Shown piece by piece: positions 24,476 to 33,298 of a stretch of 64,000 nt of DNA (position 1 is the first letter of the stretch; each line of letters begins with the position of its first letter). Below the pieces are notes generated by a model. The model saw nothing but the letters and a program-made list of their open reading frames with translations, was not told the DNA's origin and did not search any database. The stretch covers positions 60,301-124,300 of the forward strand of contig JAFTOX010000001.1 of the NCBI GenBank assembly GCA_017463585.1, in the 5' to 3' direction. The stretch comes from Rikenellaceae bacterium. Its GTDB lineage: Bacteria > Bacteroidota > Bacteroidia > Bacteroidales > Rikenellaceae. Both the position numbers and the translations under genes were made by a program.

Positions 24476-25948
24476 ATGAAAGCTAAGTTGATGCTTTACA
24501 ACACTCTTTCGCGCAAGAAAGAGGAGTTCACACCCTACAACCCGCCATTTGTAGGGTTGTACGTCTGTGGCCCCACCGTATATGGCGATCCGCATTTGGG
24601 ACACGCCCGCCCCGCAATCACCTTCGACCTGCTGTTCCGTTACCTCAAATCGGAGGGATACAAGGTGCGCTACGTGCGTAATATTACCGACGTAGGCCAC
24701 CTCGAACACGATGCCGACGAGGGTGAGGACAAGATCTCGAAGAAGGCTCGCTTGGAGCAGCTTGAACCGATGGAAGTGGCTCAGTACTACACCGATCGCT
24801 ATCACGACGCAATGCGCGAGCTGGGCGTCTTGCCTCCCTCGATCGAGCCGCGCGCCTCGGGTCATATCATCGAGCAGATCGAGTATGTGAAGAAGATTCT
24901 CGACAAGGGTCTGGCCTACATCAGCAATGGCTCGGTCTATTTCGACGTCGAGGCCTACAACGCCAAGTACAACTACGGCAAGCTGTCGGGTCGCAACCTG
25001 GACGACATCAAGGCCAACACCCGCGAGCTGGACGGTCAGAGCGACAAGCGCAATTCGTTCGATTTTGCGCTGTGGAAGCAGGCGTCGCCCGAGCATATTA
25101 TGCGTTGGCCCTCGCCGTGGAGCGATGGTTTCCCCGGCTGGCATATGGAGTGCTCGGCAATGAGTGCCAAGTACTTAGGCGAGCAGTTCGATATCCACGG
25201 TGGTGGTATGGACCTGATGTTCCCCCACCACGAGTGCGAGATCGCGCAATCGACCGCAGCGTGCGGCCACGATTCGGCTCGCTATTGGGTGCATAATAAT
25301 ATGATCACGATCAACGGTCAGAAGATGGGTAAGTCGTTGGGCAACTTCATCACTTTGGAGGAACTGTTCACGGGCAACCACAAGCTGCTCGAACAGGCCT
25401 ACTCGCCGATGACGATCCGTTTCTTCATTTTGCAGGCGCAGTATCGTTCGACGCTCGACTTCTCGAACGAGGCCTTGAAGGCTGCCGAGAAGGGTATGGA
25501 CCGACTGATGAAGGCTGTCGAGACGCTGTCGAAGGTTAAGCCGTCGGCTACATCAACCGTCGATCCGAGCGATTTGGAGCGTCGTTGCGCCGAGGCTATG
25601 GCCGACGATCTGAACTCGCCGATGGTTATCTCGGCGCTGTTCGATTGGGTGCGCACGATCAACCAATTGGCTGAGGGTCAGCAGACTATCTCGGCTGAGG
25701 ATTTGGAGCGTCTGCGCGAGATCGTCAAGCGTTACGTATTCGACATCTTGGGTCTGCGCGACGAGAAGGCAGCAGGCACGTCGGGCAACGATATGGTTTC
25801 GCCGCTGGTTGAGATGCTGCTCGAAATGCGTCAGCAGGCTAAGGCCGAGAAGAATTGGGTGCTGTCGGATCATATTCGTAACCGCTTGACCGAGATCGGT
25901 ATCCGCGTCAAGGACCGCAAGGACGGCTACGATTGGGAGATCGAATAA
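24476..25948 (+). CDS. cysS: cysteinyl-tRNA synthetase
   Basis: A 490-residue class I aminoacyl-tRNA synthetase. The HIGH-type motif is DPHLGHAR with the preceding YVCGPTVYG, whose Cys is a zinc ligand. Further zinc-site residues are in WHMECSAM and PHHECEIAQ. The KMSKS-type loop is KMGKS (about residue 283). The C-terminal helical anticodon domain is present ([20 protein letters not shown] onward) and the length is normal. It is the first of three closely spaced genes (cysS, a 55-aa protein, prfB), so two translation genes share a transcript. Confidence 0.97.
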   Translation: MKAKLMLYNTLSRKKEEFTPYNPPFVGLYVCGPTVYGDPHLGHARPAITFDLLFRYLKSEGYKVRYVRNITDVGHLEHDADEGEDKISKKARLEQLEPMEVAQYYTDRYHDAMRELGVLPPSIEPRASGHIIEQIEYVKKILDKGLAYISNGSVYFDVEAYNAKYNYGKLSGRNLDDIKANTRELDGQSDKRNSFDFALWKQASPEHIMRWPSPWSDGFPGWHMECSAMSAKYLGEQFDIHGGGMDLMFPHHECEIAQSTAACGHDSARYWVHNNMITINGQKMGKSLGNFITLEELFTGNHKLLEQAYSPMTIRFFILQAQYRSTLDFSNEALKAAEKGMDRLMKAVETLSKVKPSATSTVDPSDLERRCAEAMADDLNSPMVISALFDWVRTINQLAEGQQTISAEDLERLREIVKRYVFDILGLRDEKAAGTSGNDMVSPLVEMLLEMRQQAKAEKNWVLSDHIRNRLTEIGIRVKDRKDGYDWEIE

Positions 25949-25978
25949 CGAGGAACAGATCCCTAAATTTCAGATACA

Positions 25979-26146
25979 ATGAGCAAGAACAAGAAACAGA
26001 CCGAGGGTACGGGTATCGCGCTCGGATTATCGTTGGGTTTAATATTTGGACTTTTGAGCGATAATCTTGCACTCGGATTGTGTCTTGGCGTGGCTATGGG
26101 TGTGGCCTATGACGCCCGTAACCGTAAGCAAGATAAAGAACAGTAA
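25979..26146 (+). CDS. small glycine-zipper membrane protein (55 aa)
   Basis: An ATG at 25979 opens a 55-codon frame ending with TAA at 26144-26146. The protein starts with a lysine-rich head (MSKNKKQTEGTG). Two short hydrophobic stretches follow, IALGLSLGLIFGLL and LALGLCLGVAMGVAY, each with Gly spaced every four residues, separated by SDN. The tail is charged (DARNRKQDKEQ). This is the pattern of a glycine-zipper helical hairpin embedded in the inner membrane. It sits 30 nt after cysS and 5 nt before prfB. Function unknown; similar small proteins are common near housekeeping genes in Bacteroidetes. Confidence 0.7.
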   Translation: MSKNKKQTEGTGIALGLSLGLIFGLLSDNLALGLCLGVAMGVAYDARNRKQDKEQ

Positions 26147-26151
26147 GCCAA

Positions 26152-27264
26152 ATGGTTAGCGACGAACAGATACGCGAACTTGTGGAGCGATTGGCGACGC
26201 TCGGTCGATGTTTGAACATCGAGCAGCGCCGTATCGACCTCTCGAACGAGGAGGAGAAGACCCAAGAGCCAAACTTTTGGGACGACCCCGAACGTGCGCA
26301 AGAGCAGCTGCGTCGAGTGTCGTCGATCAAGAGTTGGATTGTCGATTTCGATACCCTTGCGGGCGTGATCGGCGACGTGGAGTTGGTGCCCGATTTTCTG
26401 CGCGAAGGGGTGATGAGCGAGGCTGAGGCCGACGCGCTCTATGCCGACGCACTCGAAAAAACCGAATCGCTCGAATTGCGCAATATGCTTCAAGGTGAGG
26501 AGGATAAGATGGGTGCGATTATGGATATCAATGCGGGTGCGGGTGGCACCGAGGCGCTCGATTGGGCGTCGATGTTGCTGCGAATGTACACCCGTTGGGG
26601 CGAGGCACACGGCTACAAAGTGCGTATCCAAGACTATCAGGCGGGCGACGAAGTGGGCGTCAAATCGTGCACGTTGGAGTTCGACGGACCGATGGCGTAT
26701 GGCTACTTGAAGAGCGAAAATGGTGTTCACCGTATGGTGCGACTCTCGCCTTTCAACGCCAACAACAAGCGCCAGACGACCTTTGCGTCGGTCTTTGTGT
26801 CGCCGGCGGTCGATGATACGATCGAGATCACCATCGAGAAGAGCCGCCTGTCGTGGGACACCTTCCGCAGTAGCGGTGCAGGCGGTCAGAACGTCAATAA
26901 GGTCGAGTCGGGAGTGCGCCTGCGCTACCTCTACAAGGATCCCGATACGGGTGCCGAGGAGGAGATTCTGATCGAGAATACCGAGACGCGCGACCAGCCC
27001 AAGAACCGCGAAAATGCGTTGCGAATCCTCCGCTCGAAGCTCTACCAGCGCGAGTTGGATCGTCGAATGGCGACGCAACAGGCGTTGGAGGCGACCAAGA
27101 AACGTATCGAATGGGGCTCGCAAATTCGCTCGTATGTATTTGATGATCGGCGAGTTAAGGATCACCGCACAGGCTGCCAGACCTCAAACGTCGAGGCCGT
27201 TATGGACGGCGAGATCGACCAATTCATCAAATCGTTCCTAATGCAGTTTGGCGCTGAGGTGTAG
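26152..27264 (+). CDS. prfB: peptide chain release factor 2, without programmed frameshift
   Basis: A 370-residue release factor recognising UAA and UGA. The stop-codon-reading motif is SPF (in RLSPFNANNK, about residue 198) and the peptidyl-hydrolysis motif is GGQ (in SSGAGGQNVNKVES, about residue 243). Most prfB genes need a +1 shift at an in-frame UGA about 25 codons in. Here the frame is open from ATG 26152, and the corresponding place reads CGA-TGT-TTG-AAC (26206-26217) with no stop. The start is 5 nt after the preceding gene. A terminator follows. Confidence 0.96.
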   Translation: MVSDEQIRELVERLATLGRCLNIEQRRIDLSNEEEKTQEPNFWDDPERAQEQLRRVSSIKSWIVDFDTLAGVIGDVELVPDFLREGVMSEAEADALYADALEKTESLELRNMLQGEEDKMGAIMDINAGAGGTEALDWASMLLRMYTRWGEAHGYKVRIQDYQAGDEVGVKSCTLEFDGPMAYGYLKSENGVHRMVRLSPFNANNKRQTTFASVFVSPAVDDTIEITIEKSRLSWDTFRSSGAGGQNVNKVESGVRLRYLYKDPDTGAEEEILIENTETRDQPKNRENALRILRSKLYQRELDRRMATQQALEATKKRIEWGSQIRSYVFDDRRVKDHRTGCQTSNVEAVMDGEIDQFIKSFLMQFGAEV

Positions 27265-27286
27265 AGTCCTAAATGTAAAAACAGAC

Positions 27287-27314
27287 AAAGCCGCACGCCT
27301 TCGAGTGCGGCTTT
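27287..27314. terminator. terminator after prfB
   Basis: AAAGCCGCAC and GTGCGGCTTT arms around an 8-nt loop. The symmetrical A and T ends allow use from both sides, i.e. also for the convergent ABC gene. Confidence 0.75.
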
Positions 27315-27331
27315 ACTTATTTTTAGTTGGA

Positions 27332-27400
27332 GATTTCTTTGGAAATCGTCACACCTTCGCGGACTCGCCCTTCGGGCGACCACCCCAGCCCGCGAAGGTG
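27332..27400. repeat. nested-hairpin repeat, copy F
   Basis: Small hairpin GATTTC-TTTG-GAAATC (27332-27347), then outer arms CACCTTCGCGG (27352-27362) and CCGCGAAGGTG (27390-27400). These enclose inner hairpin TCGCCC-TTC-GGGCGA (27365-27379) and a C-rich strand. Orientation is as in C and D, and its outer stem is again distinct. It lies between two convergent genes. Confidence 0.8.
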
Positions 27401-27451
27401 CGCCAATCGCATAGCACTCAACGAGGGCAGTTGTGCCTATTTATATCCAGC

Positions 27452-28162
27452 CTAAATACCAAACAGACGCTCGATTGCACCACTCGCAACCATCTCAGCA
27501 GCAGGCTGGTGCAACAATTTCGAGGTATCGATCAACGCAATCGAATCGCACATCTTAGTGGCAATATCCAACTCGTGGGTCGAGAACAGAATCGCCTTCT
27601 TTTCGTCGTGCGCCAAACGCTGCAACAGACGACAAAGTTCGTAACGATTGGGCATATCGAGGAAGGCCGTCGGCTCGTCCAACAAGATCACTGGTGTCTG
27701 CTGCGCCAACGCACGCGCAATCATAACTCGCTGACACTCACCGTCCGACATTCGATCCATCGTCTTGTGCGCAAACTCCGACATACCGACCTTTGCCAGC
27801 GCATCGGCGACAATTTCACGATCAATCGCCTGCAAGCGACCGATCCAATTCGTGTAGGGCGCACGTCCCAACGCCACCAAATCCTCGCACGGCAGATTGG
27901 CAATGCGCACCTTGTCCGTCGCCACAAATGCCACCCGGCGTGCCGCCTCCGTGCCGTCGAGCTCGGCAATCGATCGTCCGTCGATCGTAATCGCACCCGC
28001 CTGCAACGGCTCCAACCCCGCCAGCGCACGCAACAGCGTACTCTTGCCCGCACCATTGCGACCAATGAGCGCCGTCAGCGTGCCCGCTTCGAAGTGCGCC
28101 GTAGCCCCTTCTATCAGCGTGCGAGCGCCATAACCGAGCGATATATTTTCGAGGCGTATCAT
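27452..28162 (-). CDS. ABC transporter ATP-binding protein (FecE/BtuD type)
   Basis: A 236-residue cytosolic ATPase partner of the FecCD permease encoded before it. Walker A is GRNGAGKST, the signature appears as MSDGECQRV, Walker B is VILLDEPTAFLD, and the switch region is FSTHELDIA. The start ATG overlaps the permease stop (ATGA), so translation is coupled. Gene order on the minus strand is binding protein, permease, ATPase. It belongs to the family importing iron-siderophore, haem or cobalamin; which one cannot be decided from sequence, and no TonB receptor is nearby. Confidence 0.9.
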   Translation of the reverse strand: MIRLENISLGYGARTLIEGATAHFEAGTLTALIGRNGAGKSTLLRALAGLEPLQAGAITIDGRSIAELDGTEAARRVAFVATDKVRIANLPCEDLVALGRAPYTNWIGRLQAIDREIVADALAKVGMSEFAHKTMDRMSDGECQRVMIARALAQQTPVILLDEPTAFLDMPNRYELCRLLQRLAHDEKKAILFSTHELDIATKMCDSIALIDTSKLLHQPAAEMVASGAIERLFGI

Positions 28163-29163
28163 CAGAACAGACTCTTTTTACGTACAACAACCAGCACCAC
28201 AATCGGAATACCGAGTAGCGCCGTAACAGTATTCACGGGGAATCCCAACTGCTTGGAAATCACGTCACAAAGCAACATCACCACCGCACCGATCAACATC
28301 GACGCAGGCACCAGCGTACGGTGATCTGCCGACGCAAACACCATTCGCGCCACGTGCGGAACGGCCAAACCGATGAAACCTATCGGACCGCAAAACGCCG
28401 TCACCGTACCTGCCAGCAGAACCGTTGCCGAGAGGATCAGCACCCTCGATCGACGCACATTGAGTCCCATTGTGCGGGCATAATTTTCGCCCAAGAGCAA
28501 CAGATTGAGAGGCTTGATCGCCGCCACCGACAGCACCAAGCCCACAACAACAACGGGCAACATCAGCGCCAATTCGCGCCCTGTAACGTCGCCCAGCGAG
28601 CCCATTGTCCACACCACGAATGCCTTCAATGCGGCCTCATTGCTCAGATATTGAAGTATTTGCACGACCGAATCGACCGCCGACGAGAACATCATTCCAA
28701 GAATCAGAATGACCATAATATCCTTGATTCGTCGGCTCACGGCGAGCACCATCGTCAGAATCAGCGCCGAGCCGATCCACGCCGCACCCGCCAATCCGAC
28801 GGTCTGCAACATCGATCCGCCCGTCAAGCCCAGCAGAGGCGCTCCCAACAGAAACAGCGCCACGCCCAAGCTCGCACCCGACGACACGCCCAACACGTAG
28901 GGTCCCGCCAACGGATTGCGGAACAACGTCTGCATTGCCAATCCACTCGCCGCCAACGCTGCACCCGCAGCCACAGCCACCACCGCCTTTGTCAATCGGA
29001 TTTTGAGCACGATGTCACGCACCACCCCATCGACCTCGCCGCCCGTCAATGCTGCCCACACGTCGCCCCACGCAATGTCGGTCGAGCCCAACGTCAAATC
29101 GAGCACGAACAACGCCACGCACACAAGCGCCAACGCAATGAACAACAATCGGTTACGGGTCAT
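28162..29163 (-). CDS. FecCD-family ABC importer permease (metal-chelate/B12 type)
   Basis: A 333-residue inner-membrane permease with about ten hydrophobic segments. Family blocks are visible: LRLTKAVV-type start (KIRLTKAVVAVAAGAALAAS), GLAMQTLFRNPLAGPYVLG, the ATPase-contact region LGENYARTMGLNVRRSR, and FCGPIGFIGLAVPHVARM near the end. ATG 29163 is used; the frame extends to a TTG at 29181, which would overlap the upstream stop. It lies 10 nt after the binding-protein gene, and its TGA overlaps the ATPase start. Confidence 0.92.
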   Translation of the reverse strand: MTRNRLLFIALALVCVALFVLDLTLGSTDIAWGDVWAALTGGEVDGVVRDIVLKIRLTKAVVAVAAGAALAASGLAMQTLFRNPLAGPYVLGVSSGASLGVALFLLGAPLLGLTGGSMLQTVGLAGAAWIGSALILTMVLAVSRRIKDIMVILILGMMFSSAVDSVVQILQYLSNEAALKAFVVWTMGSLGDVTGRELALMLPVVVVGLVLSVAAIKPLNLLLLGENYARTMGLNVRRSRVLILSATVLLAGTVTAFCGPIGFIGLAVPHVARMVFASADHRTLVPASMLIGAVVMLLCDVISKQLGFPVNTVTALLGIPIVVLVVVRKKSLF

Positions 29164-29173
29164 ATAGTTATAG

Positions 29174-30331
29174 TTATTCAATTTGTCGATAGTAGGTCAG
29201 CGAGTCTGCTCCAAGCCCCAATTCGGGTTGCAAAACGGTCACCAAATCGGCGAGCACAACATCGGGATTGACCACCGCCGACTCCCAAAAATCACTTCCG
29301 CCCGCCGCCGTCACACGTCGATCAGCCGAGAAAACTCGTCCCTCGCGCACCGCTTTTGCGTCGGCAAAATGCGGGTTGTCACGTCGCAGATCGTCGAGCG
29401 AGGCGTACTGCCCCACGTTGATCCAATAGTCGGCCTCGCGCGTCAGCACATATGCCTGCTCCAAATCGATGGGTTGCGACGCTGTGCCGTGGTTACCATC
29501 GTAGATGTATCGACCGCCCGCATCTTCCACTAACTGAACGGCATAGCTCCTCGACGAGGGCATATACCACGTGTCACGATAGGGCGTATTGAACATCACC
29601 GTCGGGCGCTCCGTTGCACTCACGGCCACCTTTTCACGCAACTCCACGTAGCGCATTTCGATTCCCGCAAAGAGTTCCTCGCCTCGCTCACGCACGCCCA
29701 AAATCTCTGCCACAGCAACCGTCCACTCGGCCTTCGCCAATGGCGATTCTTCGACGTAATCGCCTAAATAGAAATACGGTACACCCAACTCATCGAGCTT
29801 TGCGTTGGCCACTCCATTCTCGCCCGCCACGCCATAGATCAGCACCACATCGGGGCGCAACGTCAGCAGTAGCTCGAAATTGATATCCGAATCGTGCCCC
29901 ACATCGCGCACACGTCCCGCCTCAGCCGCCTCGCGCACGCGCGTGTTATATATAAAGTCAATGCCCGACACGCCCACCACACGCTCCGTGCAATCGAGCG
30001 CGTCGATCATCGCCACGTAGGTCGACGACATACATATCACCCGCTTGGCCGCACCCTCAATCACCTGACCGTCAAAGCCTTCGGGGGCACGTTCGCCCTC
30101 ACGAGCGATGAACAGACGTTTCTCGACACCCTCGGCACCCTGCCACGGGTTACGTACCGTCACGATCGTACTTGCCGCCCCTTCGGCTCCACGCACATCG
30201 AATCCCGTCGCGTGACGCGGCGTATAGACCTCGACCGTGAACTCATCGACCGAGTGTGTCGGCTCGCCTGCGCACGCCACAAAACCAAGCGTCGCAATAG
30301 CCAACAACGTCCTATGAATCAGAGTTTTCAT
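29174..30331 (-). CDS. periplasmic metal-chelate binding lipoprotein (FepB/BtuF-like)
   Basis: A 385-residue lipoprotein with lipobox LGFVAC. The mature protein has the class III binding-protein layout: KRVICMSSTYVAMIDALDC near the first lobe, RPDVVLIYGVAG, a connecting helix (EEILGVRERGEELFAG), then PTVMFNTPYRDTWYMPSSRS and DYWINVGQYASLDDL. The frame is open 16 codons further, but ATG 30331 gives a normal signal peptide (MKTLIHRTLLAIATLG). It captures an iron or cobalamin complex for the downstream permease and ATPase; the ligand is not determined. Confidence 0.88.
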   Translation of the reverse strand: MKTLIHRTLLAIATLGFVACAGEPTHSVDEFTVEVYTPRHATGFDVRGAEGAASTIVTVRNPWQGAEGVEKRLFIAREGERAPEGFDGQVIEGAAKRVICMSSTYVAMIDALDCTERVVGVSGIDFIYNTRVREAAEAGRVRDVGHDSDINFELLLTLRPDVVLIYGVAGENGVANAKLDELGVPYFYLGDYVEESPLAKAEWTVAVAEILGVRERGEELFAGIEMRYVELREKVAVSATERPTVMFNTPYRDTWYMPSSRSYAVQLVEDAGGRYIYDGNHGTASQPIDLEQAYVLTREADYWINVGQYASLDDLRRDNPHFADAKAVREGRVFSADRRVTAAGGSDFWESAVVNPDVVLADLVTVLQPELGLGADSLTYYRQIE

Positions 30332-30362
30332 CGGGTTAGAGATATTCGTTTGATGATTGATC

Positions 30363-32162
30363 TTATTGGCTGATTTCAACCAACTGCTCGCGGTAGGCTG
30401 CCAAGATTCGCGACTTAGAGATGAAGCCCAAGTAGTGGTTCTGCTTATCGACTACGGGCAACATCCACGTCTTGTTATCCTCGAACTTCTCCAACACACT
30501 CTGCATCTGCTCGTGGGGCAGAATCTTATCGGGCGGCTGGATCATATAGTGTGTAATCGGCGTCGAATACTTCGAACGGTCGAACATATCGGCACGCAGG
30601 TCGTCCAACTGCACCACGCCCAACAGATCGTCGTCATCATCGACCACGGGGAAGATATTGCGGTGAGCTTTCGAGATAATCTTCACGATGTCGCCCAACG
30701 TAAATGACTCGTCAATGCGCAGGAAGTCGGTCTCCATCAATCGATCGATATGCAGGAAGACCAGCACCGATTGATCCTTGTTATGCGTCAGCAACTCGCC
30801 ACGTTCGCGCAGCTGCTTGGTATAGATCGAATCGGGATTCAGATAGTAGTCCAATGCGAACGAGATCGACGCTGTAATCATCAGCGGGATAAAGAGTTCG
30901 TAACCATTCGACAGCTCGGCAATCAGGAAGATCGAGGTCAGCGGTGCGTTCATCACACCTGCCATCACACCCGCCATTCCGACCAGCGTGAATGATACGA
31001 TCGAGAGCTGCATATCGATACCCACCCAACGGAATATCATATTGAAAACCAACGCCGTCAGTGCGCCAATGAACGAGCCGACAAACAGCGACGGAGCGAA
31101 CGTACCGCCCACACCACCTGCCGAGTTGGTTGCGGCCATCGCCACCACCTTGAACAGCATCGTCGCCACCACGAACAGGATCACAACCCACTCGATCGTT
31201 CTGAATCGGAAGAACAGTGAATTATCGAACAGCGACTGCGTTTCGCCCCTCATCAGTGCGGTCATTGCCTCGTAGCCCTCGCCATACAGCGGCGGGAAGA
31301 TGAAGATCAGCACACCGATCAGCACACCACCCACAGCCCACTTCTTATACTGCGAATCGATGCGACGGAAGATGCGACCGACAGCCGTATTGACCGATGT
31401 AAAGTAGTACGACATCAGTCCGCACAGCACGCCCAAGATGACGAACATCGGTATCTGCGCCAACTCGAATTTATCTGCTACCGAGAGCGTTACGGGCAGA
31501 ATTGGGTCGAAGCCACGCAGCGTCAATGCCAGCGTCGTTGCCGACAGCGAGGCAATCAGCAGAGGCGTCACCGAGCCGATCGTGATGTCCAACATCAGGA
31601 TCTCCAACACGAAGACCACACCCGTAATCGGCGCCTTAAAGATCGACGCTAACGCCGCACCCGCACCGCAACAGAGCAACAGGGTTACGTTCTTATAGTT
31701 CAGTCGTGCCAGCTTACCGATATTCGAGCCGATCGCTGCACCCGTCAGCACAATCGGGGCCTCAGGACCGACCGATCCACCAAAACCGATGGTCGTAGCA
31801 CCACCAACGACCGAAGTCCAGCAGTTGTGACTACGGATACGTGAATTGGTACGCGACATAGCATAGAGCACGCGCGTCACGCCCTCCGAGATATTATCCT
31901 TGACCACATACTTCACAAACAGCGTAGCCAGAATAATACCCACAGCGGGATAGATCAGATAGAGAAATTGTGCTCGCTCGACGGGGAACCAATTGACCAA
32001 TCCCTCGCGGATAAAGTGCAGCAGCACCTCGAAGATGTATGTTCCCAAGCCCGCAGCCACGCCGACCACAATCGCCAGCACCATCATCAATTGACGGTCC
32101 GACAGACGGTGCGTCAGCCACAGGTAGTATTGATAGAACTTATCGTAGCGTCGTCGCGCCAT
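30363..32162 (-). CDS. ClC-family chloride channel/antiporter with C-terminal CBS domains
   Basis: A 599-residue membrane protein. The ClC core shows GSVGPEAPIVLTGAAIGS, the filter-type motif (G(K/R)xGPExP in the family), and the second filter block GGVGGTFAPSLFVGSFIGA. The gating Glu is retained in GPEAP. After about residue 460 two CBS domains follow (LMETDFLRIDESFTLGDIVK and YMIQPPDKILPHEQMQSVLE), which in this family regulate gating by binding nucleotides. It may act as chloride channel or Cl-/H+ antiporter. Transcribed alone or with the downstream ABC genes (31-nt gap). Confidence 0.93.
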   Translation of the reverse strand: MARRRYDKFYQYYLWLTHRLSDRQLMMVLAIVVGVAAGLGTYIFEVLLHFIREGLVNWFPVERAQFLYLIYPAVGIILATLFVKYVVKDNISEGVTRVLYAMSRTNSRIRSHNCWTSVVGGATTIGFGGSVGPEAPIVLTGAAIGSNIGKLARLNYKNVTLLLCCGAGAALASIFKAPITGVVFVLEILMLDITIGSVTPLLIASLSATTLALTLRGFDPILPVTLSVADKFELAQIPMFVILGVLCGLMSYYFTSVNTAVGRIFRRIDSQYKKWAVGGVLIGVLIFIFPPLYGEGYEAMTALMRGETQSLFDNSLFFRFRTIEWVVILFVVATMLFKVVAMAATNSAGGVGGTFAPSLFVGSFIGALTALVFNMIFRWVGIDMQLSIVSFTLVGMAGVMAGVMNAPLTSIFLIAELSNGYELFIPLMITASISFALDYYLNPDSIYTKQLRERGELLTHNKDQSVLVFLHIDRLMETDFLRIDESFTLGDIVKIISKAHRNIFPVVDDDDDLLGVVQLDDLRADMFDRSKYSTPITHYMIQPPDKILPHEQMQSVLEKFEDNKTWMLPVVDKQNHYLGFISKSRILAAYREQLVEISQ

Positions 32163-32195
32163 ACTTATAAACGTTTGTATTTCAGTTTAATGTGA

Positions 32196-33185
32196 TTACA
32201 TTCGGTGGATACCCATAATGCGGCGTACCTCAGCTACCGTTGCAGCTGCGCTTGCACGTGCCTTCTCGGCTCCCTCGGCAACCACGCGGCTCAGGTATGC
32301 TTCGTCGGCATAGATCTCCTTGATACGCTCGCGGATCGGAGCAACGGTGCGGATAATATCCTCGGCCAGCTGCTTCTTCAAGTCGCCATAGCGAATCGAG
32401 CAATCTGCATACCGTTCTTTGAAGAATTGAATGGTATCGGGATCCGAAACAGCCTTCATAATTGCAAAAATGTTTGCCACGGGCTCCGAAATGGGCGAAT
32501 TGGGCTCGGTCGGACCCGAATCCGTTACGGCCTTCATCACCTTCTTGCGAATCACCTTATCCTCGTCCGAGAGGTAGATGCAGTTACCCTCGCTCTTACC
32601 CATCTTGCCGCTACCGTCCAAACCGGGAATCTTGATCAGCTCCTCGCCGAAGTTGTAGGGCTGGCTCTCGGGGAAGAACTCGACGCCATAGATCGAGTTG
32701 AAACGACGAGCATAGAGGCGCGTCAGCTCCAAGTGCTGCTCCTGATCCTTACCTACGGGCACGCGGGTTGCACGGTGCAACAGAATGTCCGACGCCATCA
32801 GCACGGGATAGCACAACAGACCTGCATTGACGTTGTTGGGATTCTTGCGAACCTTATCCTTGAACGACGCGGTGCGCTCCAACTCGCCCACATAGGCGTG
32901 CATCGACAGCAGCAACGACAACTCAGCCACCTCGGGAACATCGCTCTGGACGTAGATAGTAGCCACCTGCGGGTCGAGGCCTGCTGCCAGATACTCAGCC
33001 AAGATGTTGCGTACGTTACCGTGCAGCGACGTAGGGTCGGGGTGAGTTGTAAGTGCGTGGTAGTCAGCTATGAAGAAGAAGCAACGATCGGTGTGCTGCA
33101 TCTTTGTAAAGTTACGAAGTGCGCCGAAATAGTTACCCAGGTGCAACTGTCCGGTGGGGCGGATTCCGCTCAATACTGTTTCCAT
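32196..33185 (-). CDS. trpS: tryptophanyl-tRNA synthetase
   Basis: A 329-residue class I synthetase charging tRNA-Trp. The HIGH-type motif is PTGQLHLGNYFGA at residues 10-22. The tryptophan pocket region contains HAYVGELERTASFKDK and DILLHRATRVPVGKDQEQHL. The KMSKS-type motif is GKMGKSEGN. Length is normal for bacterial TrpRS. It has its own -7 box in a short region shared with the divergent ABC exporter gene, and its stop lies 33 nt before the ClC start, so the two may be co-transcribed. Confidence 0.97.
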   Translation of the reverse strand: METVLSGIRPTGQLHLGNYFGALRNFTKMQHTDRCFFFIADYHALTTHPDPTSLHGNVRNILAEYLAAGLDPQVATIYVQSDVPEVAELSLLLSMHAYVGELERTASFKDKVRKNPNNVNAGLLCYPVLMASDILLHRATRVPVGKDQEQHLELTRLYARRFNSIYGVEFFPESQPYNFGEELIKIPGLDGSGKMGKSEGNCIYLSDEDKVIRKKVMKAVTDSGPTEPNSPISEPVANIFAIMKAVSDPDTIQFFKERYADCSIRYGDLKKQLAEDIIRTVAPIRERIKEIYADEAYLSRVVAEGAEKARASAAATVAEVRRIMGIHRM

Positions 33186-33213
33186 AATTGGTATAGTTTT
33201 GTGTTAAGTTTGT

Positions 33214-33221
33214 CAAATTTA
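33214..33221 (-). promoter_or_regulatory. -7 box of trpS
   Basis: CAAATTTA on the plus strand is TAAATTTG on the minus strand, 29 nt before the start codon. Confidence 0.5.
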
Positions 33222-33253
33222 GCGCAAAATTACTGAATTTCTTGGGAAAATCG

Positions 33254-33261
33254 TAAATTTG
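33254..33261 (+). promoter_or_regulatory. -7 box of the ABC exporter gene
   Basis: TAAATTTG, 37 nt before ATG 33299; no clear -33 TTG at the expected distance. Confidence 0.5.
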
Positions 33262-33298
33262 TGGCGTATATTAATCAAAGTATTCGACTTTTAACACG

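Noticed and set aside
27248..28324. Plus-strand frame of 358 codons opposite the ABC ATPase gene
   Set aside because: Arg/Gln/His-rich shadow; the minus strand has all ABC motifs and coupled overlaps.
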